Assembly (NCBI GenBank): GCA_045592745.1
Contig: JAZNVH010000006.1
Location: forward strand, 1-35,035
Origin: Aphodoplasma sp045592745
GTDB lineage: Bacteria; Bacillota; Clostridia; UBA1381; UMGS1253
DNA: 35,035 bases
Reading direction: 5' to 3'
A model generated the notes under the pieces. The model saw only the letters and a list, made by a program, of their open reading frames with translations, did no database searches and was not told the origin of the DNA. Both the position numbers and the translations under genes were made by a program. Positions 8,989 to 16,126 of the stretch are shown here, piece by piece. The first letter of the stretch is position 1. Every line of letters starts with the position of its first letter.

Positions 8989-10050
8989 ATGAATTTATTA
9001 GGCAAATGGAAAATTAATAAGCATTTGTCGCCTCGCAAACTTTTGATAACAGGCGCAATGGTTACTTTGATGATAGCCGTTACAGTTATTACATTGGTGG
9101 CGGCAGCAAAATGGGAAGTTACGCTTAAAGACGGCATAAGCACTGTCAGTATTAAAACAACAAAAACAACTGTCGGCGATGTTTTAGAAGAAGCAAACGT
9201 TGTACTTGCGCCACAGGATGTAGTTGTGCCCGAAGAGAGTACGCCTATAAGCGAGGCAAGACAAATAGAAATTAAACGTGCATTTGAGATAACAGTTTCT
9301 GATATAGATGGCGAGAAAGTATATAAGACAGCATATGATACTGTTGAAGGTGCGCTTAGTCAGTGCGAAATTATACTTGATGAAAACGACGAGGTTGACC
9401 CGCCGCTTGATTCAAAAATTTTGGCAGGTGATTTAATCAGTGTATCACGCGTTGAAATAAGCGAGGTTACAGAAGAGACAGAGCTTGAATATGAGCTTGT
9501 AGAGGAAAAAACCGACAAAATACTAAGAGGCGTAAAAAGACTTGTTACAGGCGGTGAGAACGGACTTGCAAATATAACTTATCGACTTGTTACAAAAAAT
9601 GGCGTTCTTACATCAAAAGAAGAGGTTTCAAGAGAGGTTTTGCGTGAGCCTGTTAACAGAGTTGTAGCAGTCGGAACGGGAGAACTTAGCGCTCCTGTGG
9701 CAAAGCTTGCATCAAGAAGCGGTTCATCTTTTGACAAAGCATCGGCAAGAGTTATTACATGCGTTGCAACAGCGTATGATGGTTCATATGAAACACTTGG
9801 TTATTCAAATCCAAGGACGTGCCTTGGAAGAGTTCCTACAGTTGGTACGGTTGCAGTTGACCCAAAGGTTATTCCGCTTGGAACAAGAATGTATATTGAG
9901 TCTGTTGACGGCTCGTATGTATACGGCGAATGTTTTGCAGGTGATACGGGCGGTGCTATAAAGGGAAACAGAGTTGACTTGTTTATGGCATCACGTTCAC
10001 AGGCACTTTCGTTCGGAAGAAGACAGGTTAAGGTTTATATCCTGGATTAA
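8989..10050 (+). CDS. YabE-like cell-wall protein: DUF348, G5 and 3D domains
   Basis: Secreted or membrane-anchored wall protein of 353 residues. A basic start and one hydrophobic segment (about 18-40) are followed by DUF348-type repeats (about 43-150), a G5 domain (about 160-240) and a C-terminal 3D domain with its three aspartates D291, D319 and D330. 3D domains share the double-psi barrel of lytic transglycosylases, and YabE/Sps proteins are linked to wall turnover and cell revival; enzymatic activity here is inferred. The ATG at 8989 is fixed by GGAGG at 8980-8984; a TTG 81 bp upstream in frame lacks such a site. Confidence 0.88.
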   Translation: MNLLGKWKINKHLSPRKLLITGAMVTLMIAVTVITLVAAAKWEVTLKDGISTVSIKTTKTTVGDVLEEANVVLAPQDVVVPEESTPISEARQIEIKRAFEITVSDIDGEKVYKTAYDTVEGALSQCEIILDENDEVDPPLDSKILAGDLISVSRVEISEVTEETELEYELVEEKTDKILRGVKRLVTGGENGLANITYRLVTKNGVLTSKEEVSREVLREPVNRVVAVGTGELSAPVAKLASRSGSSFDKASARVITCVATAYDGSYETLGYSNPRTCLGRVPTVGTVAVDPKVIPLGTRMYIESVDGSYVYGECFAGDTGGAIKGNRVDLFMASRSQALSFGRRQVKVYILD

Positions 10051-10141
10051 TACGGGGATGTTTAAAAATGCACAGACCGTTCAATGACAATAAATATCAT
10101 TTATAAACATCAACAAAATATAAAAATTTATATATTATTGT

Positions 10142-10169
10142 AAAAAAATCCGCAAATTTGCGGATTTTT
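10142..10169. terminator. Bidirectional terminator
   Basis: A perfect palindrome (arms AAATCCGCAAA and its complement, centre between 10156 and 10157) is flanked by an A run on the left and TTTTT on the right. It can end the rightward G5/3D gene and also the leftward ACT/UPF0210/radical-SAM operon. Confidence 0.8.
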
Positions 10170-10194
10170 CTTTGTCTTATTTCATTGAACTACA

Positions 10195-10286
10195 AACGAA
10201 ACTCACCGCTCGACGTACCATCGTACGCCTTCGGGCAGAGTATTATGTGGCTAACGCCACACAATACTTCGTTTCGTTCGTTCTGC
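10195..10286. repeat. Hairpin-rich intergenic block (REP/MITE-like candidate)
   Basis: This block has more G/C than its surroundings and nested inverted repeats: AACGAAAC (10195-10202) with GTTTCGTT (10271-10278); CGTAC (10214-10218) with GTACG (10223-10227); GCAGA (10235-10239) with TCTGC (10282-10286); and a 13-bp stem with one mismatch, AGTATTATGTGGC (10239-10251) with 10256-10268. No protein-coding signal is convincing. No second copy was seen in this window, so calling it a dispersed repeat is inference. Confidence 0.45.
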
Positions 10287-10323
10287 ACTATTTTTACTCA
10301 TCCCTCGGGGTTGTTGCATTTTA

Positions 10324-10944
10324 TTACTCTACATATTCTCTTACTCTAAGCGTTACGCCTATTTCGTCGGCAATTTTTTGACATTTGTCAATTTCCTCTT
10401 TGCCGATGATATCAACAACGCTGAGCATTACTTTTGTATGCGGTGCCGCCTTTTTTGCAAAATCAAGCATAATATCAAAGGCATCTTCGCCATAAATTGA
10501 TTTACAACACTTATCATACGCCTTTTTATTTGATGCGTTAAGGCTTACCGAAACTGTATCTATAACGCCCTCAAAAAGCGGTGTGATGTCTTTGTTATGG
10601 AACTTGTTTGCGTGTCCGTTGGTATTTATGCGAGTTGCAATATCATAATTTTCTTTAATCCATTTTGCAACCTCTATGAGTTCGTCAATTTTTATAGTTG
10701 GCTCGCCATAGCCGCAAAATACAATTTCTTTATACGAATTTATATCATGCTTTTTAAGCGCATCAATTATCTCATCTGCGCTCGGCTCATGCGAAAGCCA
10801 CAGCTGTGTGCCGCCACCTACTCCGTCCTTGTTTGTTCTAAGACAAAATGTGCAGCGGTTTGTGCAGCGGTTTGTAAGATTTACATACAAATACTGTTCA
10901 TGCTCTGCCTCGGCAGTGTATGTGTATACAAATATATCACTCAT
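10324..10944 (-). CDS. Radical SAM protein of the TatD-associated type
   Basis: The 206-residue protein has the radical-SAM iron-sulfur motif C27-x3-C31-x2-C34 (TNRCTNRCTFC), followed by a CGYGEP segment for S-adenosylmethionine binding and 'SVSLNA' typical of the barrel. It resembles the short radical-SAM family often encoded beside or fused to TatD nucleases. No tatD gene is visible here. The substrate is unknown. A good AAGGAG precedes the ATG. It is the third gene of a leftward series, 25 bp after the UPF0210 gene, and ends at the hairpin-rich block and terminator. Confidence 0.85.
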   Translation of the reverse strand: MSDIFVYTYTAEAEHEQYLYVNLTNRCTNRCTFCLRTNKDGVGGGTQLWLSHEPSADEIIDALKKHDINSYKEIVFCGYGEPTIKIDELIEVAKWIKENYDIATRINTNGHANKFHNKDITPLFEGVIDTVSVSLNASNKKAYDKCCKSIYGEDAFDIMLDFAKKAAPHTKVMLSVVDIIGKEEIDKCQKIADEIGVTLRVREYVE

Positions 10945-10969
10945 TGTTTATCTCCTTGTTAAACAAAAA

Positions 10970-12334
10970 CTAATTTTTAAGACTGTGAAGTGGCGCGGGA
11001 ATTCTGCCACCACGGCTTATAAATGTGTTGGCGCTGTATTTGTTTACATTCATAACCGGACCGCTGCCCAAAAGGCCGCCAAATTCAACTGTGTCACCTA
11101 TTGTTTTTCCGGGAGCGGGTATTATACGAACAGCCGTTGTCTTTGAGTTTACCATACCGATTGCTGCTTCGTCAGCGATTATTGCCGATATTGTAGAGGC
11201 GCTTGTATCGCCCGGAACAACAATCATATCAAGTCCAACAGAGCATACGCAAGTCATTGCCTCAAGCTTTTCAAGGCTGAGTGCGCCGCATTTTGCCGCT
11301 GCGATCATACCTGCGTCCTCACTTACGGGAATAAATGCGCCCGAAAGTCCGCCGACATAGCTTGACGCCATTACGCCGCCCTTCTTTACTGCATCATTTA
11401 AAAGCGCGAGCGCTGCAGTAGTGCCGTGAGTTCCGCACTTTTCAAGGCCCATTTCTTCAAGAATGTATGCAACACTGTCACCAACTGCAGGAGTCGGTGC
11501 AAGCGACAAATCGACAATTCCGTATGGTACGCCAAGGCGTCTTGATGCCTCTTTTGCAACAAGCTGTCCCATTCTTGTTATTTTAAAAGCAGTCTTTTTT
11601 ACAGTTTCGGCAACTGCCTCAAAGTCTGCATCCTTGCCAATTTTTTCAAGCGCACATTTTACAACGCCGGGCCCGCTGACACCTACGTTTATTACACATT
11701 CGCCCTCGCCGCTGCCATGAAATGCGCCTGCCATAAACGGATTATCCTCAACCGCGTTTGCAAAAACCACAAGTTTTGCACATGCAAAGCCGCCTGACTC
11801 CTTTGTAAGCTCGGCTGCTTTTTTTACAATCTGACCCATCTCGCGAACGGCGTCCATATTTATGCCTGCGCGCGTTGTCGCAACGTTTACGCTTGAGCAT
11901 ACGCGCTCGGTTTGTTTAAGAGCTTCAGGAATTGACGCTATCAGCATCTTATCGCCGTATGTATAGCTTTTGTGCACAAGAGCGCTGTAACCGCCGATAA
12001 AGTTTACACCGGTTTTAATTGCCGCCGCATCGAGAGTTTTAGCAATTTTTACGCAGTCGTCTACAGATTTTGCGTGTTCACAAAGATATGATGCGGGTGT
12101 AACGGAGATGCGCTTGTTTATAATCGGAATGCCGTATTCACATTCAATATCCTCACCTGTTTTCACAAGGTCTTTTGCAAGCGTGGTAATTTTCGTATAC
12201 ACCTTTTCACACATTTTATCTATGTCGGGGTCGACGCAGTCTTTAAGCGATATACCCATAGTAATTGTGCGCACATCAAGGTGTTCTTCTTCAAACATTT
12301 TTATTGTTTCCAATATTTCAAATTTATTAAGCAA
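10970..12334 (-). CDS. UPF0210 / PFL-family protein of unknown function
   Basis: A protein of 454 residues, the usual family length when translation begins at TTG 12334 (reading MLNKFEILETI). That TTG has AGGAAAGG about 8 bp upstream, whereas the longer ATG frame from 12412 would overlap the preceding gene by 35 bp. Conserved family stretches include 'DVRTITMGISL' near the N-terminus, 'GINMDAVREMG', and glycine-rich 'NVGVSGPGVV'. The family is named for weak similarity to pyruvate formate-lyase; no glycyl-radical function is established. It is regularly paired with an ACT-domain partner, as here (43-bp gap), so the ACT protein may act as its regulatory subunit. Confidence 0.88.
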   Translation of the reverse strand: MLNKFEILETIKMFEEEHLDVRTITMGISLKDCVDPDIDKMCEKVYTKITTLAKDLVKTGEDIECEYGIPIINKRISVTPASYLCEHAKSVDDCVKIAKTLDAAAIKTGVNFIGGYSALVHKSYTYGDKMLIASIPEALKQTERVCSSVNVATTRAGINMDAVREMGQIVKKAAELTKESGGFACAKLVVFANAVEDNPFMAGAFHGSGEGECVINVGVSGPGVVKCALEKIGKDADFEAVAETVKKTAFKITRMGQLVAKEASRRLGVPYGIVDLSLAPTPAVGDSVAYILEEMGLEKCGTHGTTAALALLNDAVKKGGVMASSYVGGLSGAFIPVSEDAGMIAAAKCGALSLEKLEAMTCVCSVGLDMIVVPGDTSASTISAIIADEAAIGMVNSKTTAVRIIPAPGKTIGDTVEFGGLLGSGPVMNVNKYSANTFISRGGRIPAPLHSLKN

Positions 12335-12377
12335 AGCTACCAACCTTTCCTGGTATGTAATGTCCACATTATTTAAG

Positions 12378-12647
12378 TTAAATTCTGTGCATCGAATTAA
12401 AAACGTCCTCATGCTGAATTCTTACAGAAAGACCAAGGCTTTCTCCTACCTCATCAAGCTCCTTTGAAATAGTGTCAAAAGGCTTTGTGCACTTTTCAAT
12501 GTTTACAAGCATTATCATAGTAAACATATCCTGCATAATAGTCTGTGAAATATCAAGAATATTGATTTGTGCCTCGGCAAGAATGTTTGATACCGTAGAG
12601 ATAATACCAACCCTGTCATGTCCTATAACTGTTATAACTGCTCTCAT
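12378..12647 (-). CDS. ACT-domain protein (UPF0237 family)
   Basis: An 89-residue single ACT domain, beginning 'MRAVITVIGHDRVGI' as typical for the UPF0237 family. Two ATGs lie close together; the second (12647) is chosen because AAGGAG sits 7 bp before it, while the first is only 1 bp from that site. ACT domains bind small ligands such as amino acids. It is the first gene of the leftward operon with the UPF0210 and radical-SAM genes. Ligand and partner are inferred, not shown. Confidence 0.88.
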   Translation of the reverse strand: MRAVITVIGHDRVGIISTVSNILAEAQINILDISQTIMQDMFTMIMLVNIEKCTKPFDTISKELDEVGESLGLSVRIQHEDVFNSMHRI

Positions 12648-12695
12648 TTTCATGCTCCTTAATAATTATAATTTTACTTAAACAGATTTATATCT

Positions 12696-12724
12696 ATTAT
12701 ACATCGTTTTTAACGCCTTTTCAA
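12696..12724 (-). promoter_or_regulatory. Promoter of the ACT/UPF0210/radical-SAM operon
   Basis: Read leftward, TTGAAA (plus-strand 12719-12724) and TATAAT (12696-12701) are 17 bp apart, which gives a leader of about 40 nt before the ACT-domain ATG. Confidence 0.75.
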
Positions 12725-12943
12725 GCAATTTATATAATTCGGCTTTTGTTATAATTTTTGGGTGTGGTTATATCTGTTTTTTTGACAAAATGCATCTCAT
12801 GTCTAAGGTTATCTTTTTATTTTGACTTATATAAAATAAAAACGTGTCGATGATTGTCATAAACTGCGCTTGAAAAAGCTTTAATTATTGTGTTTGCATT
12901 GATATAATACTTAAAAAGCGTAATAACAAAGGAGAAGGTTAAT

Positions 12944-13267
12944 ATGAAAAAGGAGCTTGTATATACTATAGAAGATATAAAGAGCGAAGACGAAAAAGCA
13001 TTTTGTTTAAAATATTTTCTTATAGAAGAGCACACAGGCGCATTAAACGGCTTTGGCATCTGCAGCTATGGAATTGAGATTATAAAAGAAAGTCAGGCGG
13101 GCAGCGAAAGCAGGGCGGCAATGTCGATAAGCTGTGACAGACAGGAGGTTATAGAGCTTGTCTTGCGTATGGCAAAAGGAGCGGTTACGCCTTCGGATTT
13201 TTATGATGTTTTGCGTGATGAAATCTTTAAAAAAAGCCTTGATATTTGCAAAACTTTATGTTCATAA
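12944..13267 (+). CDS. Small conserved protein, probably DUF6514 family
   Basis: A 107-residue soluble protein with a glycine/tyrosine segment 'GFGICSYGIEIIKES' followed by a C-terminal 'GAVTPSDFYDVLRDEI', which resembles DUF6514 proteins of Clostridia. This is a memory-based family call and moderately sure. No membrane segment or catalytic motif is visible. Start context is strong (AAAGGAGAAGG before the ATG), and TATAAT lies at 12903-12908, but its -35 is weak. It stands alone between the leftward ACT operon and rpmH. Function unknown. Confidence 0.65.
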   Translation: MKKELVYTIEDIKSEDEKAFCLKYFLIEEHTGALNGFGICSYGIEIIKESQAGSESRAAMSISCDRQEVIELVLRMAKGAVTPSDFYDVLRDEIFKKSLDICKTLCS

Positions 13268-13383
13268 AAGCAAATTATAAAAATGGTATTCTGGCACTTG
13301 GCACTGCATGTTGTATAATGAAAATACATATATTCCATATATAGTAAAGTGGGTTTGTAATTAAATTATAAATGAAAAAAAGC

Positions 13384-13412
13384 TTGACAGATACAAAAAA
13401 TATATGTATAAT
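13384..13412 (+). promoter_or_regulatory. Promoter of rpmH
   Basis: TTGACA at 13384-13389 and TATAAT at 13407-13412 with a 17-bp spacer form a consensus housekeeping promoter, as expected for a ribosomal protein gene. A further TATAAT at 13314-13319 could be a weaker upstream promoter. Confidence 0.88.
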
Positions 13413-13416
13413 ATTT

Positions 13417-13441
13417 ACCGTGCCCGCATATGCGGATACGG
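13417..13441 (+). promoter_or_regulatory. Hairpin at the predicted 5' end of the rpmH transcript
   Basis: ACCGT (13417-13421) pairs with ACGGT (13437-13441), enclosing the self-complementary CCGCATATGCGG (13424-13435). With the start site expected near 13419, the transcript would begin inside this stem. It could protect the 5' end or take part in control; this is inference. Confidence 0.45.
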
Positions 13442-13508
13442 TTTTAAATTGTGTATTGGCGAGTTAATATATACTTGCTTTTCAAACATTTTGCAGGAGG
13501 TGTTAAGA

Positions 13509-13643
13509 ATGCTTAGAACATACCAGCCAAAGAAAAGGCAAAGAAGCAAGGTACACGGCTTCAGAAAAAGAATGAGTACTGCTAACGGCAGAAAGGTTCT
13601 GGCCAGAAGAAGACTAAAGGGTAGAAAAAAACTGTCAGCGTAA
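13509..13643 (+). CDS. rpmH: 50S ribosomal protein L34
   Basis: The 44-residue, very basic protein (MLRTYQPKKRQRSKVHGFRKR...) is the standard L34 length and sequence type of the large ribosomal subunit. The ATG at 13509 follows AGGAGG at about 13495-13500; the frame is open further upstream, but that part is leader. It is followed by a hairpin with T run and then rnpA. In most relatives rpmH lies beside dnaA and points away from it; here it is 12 kb to the right and points the same way as dnaA. Confidence 0.97.
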   Translation: MLRTYQPKKRQRSKVHGFRKRMSTANGRKVLARRRLKGRKKLSA

Positions 13644-13664
13644 AAGGCCACCAAGTGGTCTTTT
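13642..13664 (+). terminator. Terminator or attenuator between rpmH and rnpA
   Basis: AAAAGGCCAC (13642-13651) pairs over 10 bp, with one G-T pair, with 13655-13664 around a 3-nt loop, and T-rich sequence follows. Partial termination here would give more L34 mRNA than rnpA mRNA. Confidence 0.75.
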
Positions 13665-13774
13665 CTTTTAGACAGAATTTTCTAAAAAGCCTTTATAAAC
13701 AGTACTTATTTGCACGCTGTTTGGTGTAATTTTGTGCATTTTTTGTTTTACAATGCTGTGGACGGTGATTTTAA

Positions 13775-14128
13775 TTGAACGCTACTTCTTCTATGAAGTA
13801 TAACCGCGATTTTCGCTATCTTTACAGGAAGGGAAAATCGATTGCGGCGGGGTATCTTGTGATTTACTATAAGAAAACCTCAAAAAAAGAGAACATACTT
13901 GGCATCACCGTTACAAAAAAACTTGGTAATGCGGTTGTGCGTAACAGAGTCAGAAGACTTATACGTGAGTGCTACCGCCTTCGTGAACCTGAAATGAATC
14001 TTGGATACAGCATAGTAATTGTTGCACGAAACAGAGCGGCAGATGCAGATTTTAACATGCTAAGAGGCGACATGGCATATCTTTTGAAAAAGAGTGGAAT
14101 AATTCCTACAAACGATACAGATAATTGA
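13775..14128 (+). CDS. rnpA: Ribonuclease P protein component
   Basis: Protein subunit that helps the RNase P RNA bind precursor tRNA. The 117 residues match family length. They show the N-terminal 'NRDFRYLYRKGKS' and the conserved basic box 'GNAVVRNRVRRLIRE' (RNR motif). The start is TTG at 13775, preceded by GGTGAT at a workable distance; it gives the family's normal N-terminus, while the next ATG (18 bp on) would shorten it. yidD follows, as usual. Confidence 0.93.
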   Translation: MNATSSMKYNRDFRYLYRKGKSIAAGYLVIYYKKTSKKENILGITVTKKLGNAVVRNRVRRLIRECYRLREPEMNLGYSIVIVARNRAADADFNMLRGDMAYLLKKSGIIPTNDTDN

Positions 14129-14175
14129 TTTTTATAAAAAGGATATGCAAAAAAGAGAAAAGTGTGATTTTTTTA

Positions 14176-14388
14176 ATGAAGAAAATTTTACTTAGCCTTA
14201 TAAAGATGTATCAAAAACGCATATCGCCATTAAAACGAAAAGCTGTATGCAGATTTCATCCGACGTGCTCTGTATATGCATACGAGGCGATTGAAAAATA
14301 CGGAGCTTTTCGCGGAGGTGCAAAGGCGCTATGGCGGATATTACGTTGTAATCCGCTTAATAAAGGCGGCTATGACCCGCTAAAGTAA
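14176..14388 (+). CDS. yidD: Membrane protein insertion efficiency factor YidD
   Basis: A 70-residue protein with the family hallmarks: an amphipathic N-terminal helix (MKKILLSLIKMYQKRISPLK), 'CRFHPTCSVYAYEAIEKYG' with its conserved cysteines, and the closing 'RILRCNPLNKGGYDP'. YidD assists YidC/Oxa1-type insertion at the inner face of the membrane. The ATG at 14176 is preferred from family length; the ribosome site is weak (AAGAGAAAAG), so translation may be coupled to rnpA, whose stop is 47 bp upstream. A longer TTG-started frame exists but adds an atypical extension. Confidence 0.9.
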   Translation: MKKILLSLIKMYQKRISPLKRKAVCRFHPTCSVYAYEAIEKYGAFRGGAKALWRILRCNPLNKGGYDPLK

Positions 14389-14433
14389 TCTATTTAAAAA
14401 CACACTTTGCTTAGCTTATGAGGAGAACGAAAT

Positions 14434-15438
14434 ATGGGCAGTATTTTTACATGGCTTATTGTTAAGCCTATGGGCTTTATAATAAAGCTTATTTATGATT
14501 TTATACCGAATTACGGTGTGGCTCTTATAATTTTTACGGTTTTAATAAAGCTTTTGATTTTACCGCTTAACTTAAAATCGCAAAAATCAATGGTAAAGCA
14601 GCAAAAGCTTGCGCCACAGCTTCAGGAGCTTCAAAGAAAATATGCAAATGACAAAGATAAGCTCAATAAGGAAATGATGGAGCTTTACAGGGCAAATGAT
14701 GCAAATCCGGCAAGTGGATGTCTTCCATTGTTTTTGCAGTTCCCGATTATTATAGGACTGTTTCAGGTTGTTCAAAAGCCGCTTTCCTATATGCTTGGAA
14801 TTAACTTTAATTTGCCTGAAAATATAAACAAGGTTATAAATCTGCAGCAAATTGTTGCAGGCAGCGAAGCTTTGGCGCAGAGTGCTCCAAACGGTTTTCT
14901 TAATATGACAATGGAGCAGCTTGCAAACAACTACCAGATTGCAATGAGTAACTTTGCATCAAATCCCGCGATTGAGGGTTTTAGAGATTGGGTGATTAAC
15001 TTTAATTTCCTCGGTCTTGATTTGTCAAGATATCCGAGCGAGGTATGGGGACCGCTCAGCACTCTTCTTTTTGGAGGACAGATTTCGCCGATGCTTTTAT
15101 CTGTGCTTCCGCTTTTGATTATTCCTGCTTTATCGGGACTTACATCGTGGTGGCTTAGCAAAATGACAGCCTCAAGTCAGCCAAAGCCGGCTGCGGCGAA
15201 TGGGAGCGAGGATACAGCGACTCAAATGGCAAGCTCGATGAGTTTGATGATGCCGCTTATGTCGGTATTTTTCACATTTACACTTCCGTCGGGTGTTGGC
15301 CTTTATTGGATTATTTCAAATGTAGTTCAAATAGTTCAGCAGTACTTTACTGTGGCATACTTTAAGAAAAAGGAGGAAAACACAGATGTTGTCGACACAA
15401 TCAAGAAGAATAGAAAAGACCGCAAAAAGCGTAGATGA
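14434..15438 (+). CDS. yidC: YidC/Oxa1-family membrane protein insertase
   Basis: Integral membrane insertase of 334 residues working with or without SecYEG. Hydrophobic segments lie near 5-25 and 28-48, around 95-115 after the cytoplasmic coiled part (QLQELQRKYANDKDKLNKEMM), near 220-240 and near 270-300. The tail is strongly basic (KKNRKDRKKRR), as expected for a ribosome-contacting C-terminus. No lipoprotein cysteine is seen at the N-terminus, unlike Bacillus SpoIIIJ. Start context GAGGAG is good. The last 53 bp overlap the start of jag. Confidence 0.95.
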   Translation: MGSIFTWLIVKPMGFIIKLIYDFIPNYGVALIIFTVLIKLLILPLNLKSQKSMVKQQKLAPQLQELQRKYANDKDKLNKEMMELYRANDANPASGCLPLFLQFPIIIGLFQVVQKPLSYMLGINFNLPENINKVINLQQIVAGSEALAQSAPNGFLNMTMEQLANNYQIAMSNFASNPAIEGFRDWVINFNFLGLDLSRYPSEVWGPLSTLLFGGQISPMLLSVLPLLIIPALSGLTSWWLSKMTASSQPKPAAANGSEDTATQMASSMSLMMPLMSVFFTFTLPSGVGLYWIISNVVQIVQQYFTVAYFKKKEENTDVVDTIKKNRKDRKKRR

Positions 15439-16042
15439 GGCAATAGAGCTTGCACTTTCTGAGCTTGGCGCGACAAAAGATATGGTTGAGATTGAAGTTC
15501 TTGAAGAGGCTTCGAAGGGCCTTTTCGGAATTTTGGGCTCAAAGGATGCAAAGGTTTTGGTTACATTAAAGCAAACTGCAAAAACAGCAGCGATAGATTT
15601 TTTAAATGAGTTGTTTTTTGCAATGGGTATGAGAGTAGATGTTCAGGTTAGCGAAACCGATGAAATGCTTGACATTAATCTTGTTGGTGATGATATGGGC
15701 ATAATCATTGGAAAAAGAGGCGATACACTTGATGCAATACAGTATCTCACAAGTCTTGCTGTAAATCGCTTGGGCGGACCTTACAGAAAGGTTTCGATTG
15801 ATACAGAAAATTATCGCGCAAAACGTAAAGAGGCACTTTGTGCATTGTCAAACCGTATTGCAGATAAGGTTGCAAAAACGGGCAGACGCCACATTTTTGA
15901 GCCTATGAATCCGTATGAAAGACGAGTAATTCATGCCACGCTTCAGGATCATGAAGAAGTTCATACATACTCTATAGGTGATGAACCAAACCGTAAGGTT
16001 GTTGTTTCACTTAAGAGTGATGTAAAAGCCAAAAGAGCGTAA
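15386..16042 (+). CDS. jag: RNA-binding protein Jag (KhpB/EloR)
   Basis: A 218-residue protein with a Jag N-terminal domain (about 8-60, with the 'GLFGILGS' motif), a type-II KH domain (about 75-150, 'IIIGKRGDTLDAIQYL' with the GKRG loop) and an R3H domain (about 155-212, 'NPYERRVIHATLQD'). Members bind RNA and help control cell elongation in streptococci. AAGGAGG at 15370-15376 supports the ATG at 15386, inside the 3' end of yidC, so the genes overlap by 53 bp and are probably coupled. Confidence 0.93.
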   Translation: MLSTQSRRIEKTAKSVDEAIELALSELGATKDMVEIEVLEEASKGLFGILGSKDAKVLVTLKQTAKTAAIDFLNELFFAMGMRVDVQVSETDEMLDINLVGDDMGIIIGKRGDTLDAIQYLTSLAVNRLGGPYRKVSIDTENYRAKRKEALCALSNRIADKVAKTGRRHIFEPMNPYERRVIHATLQDHEEVHTYSIGDEPNRKVVVSLKSDVKAKRA

Positions 16043-16050
16043 AAATTAAT

Positions 16051-16079
16051 TACCCGCGCCTGTGTGGTGCGGGTATTTT
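16051..16079 (+). terminator. Terminator after jag
   Basis: A 10-bp stem including one G-T pair (from TACCCGC at 16051-16057 to GCGGGTA at 16069-16075) closes a 5-nt loop, followed by TTTTA. The T run is short, so read-through into mnmE is likely. Confidence 0.65.
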
Positions 16080-16126
16080 AATCTAAAGGTATTTGTATAG
16101 TGCAGTTTACAAAAGGGGGCTTTTGT

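Noticed and set aside
12335..12412. Longer ATG-started version of the UPF0210 protein
   Set aside because: It would overlap the ACT gene by 35 bp and add an atypical N-terminus; TTG 12334 has a ribosome site and gives family length.
13292..13308. Sigma-54-like TGGCAC followed by CTGCA
   Set aside because: GG and GC elements are one base too far apart and the -12 part is wrong; the nearby sigma-A promoter explains rpmH expression.
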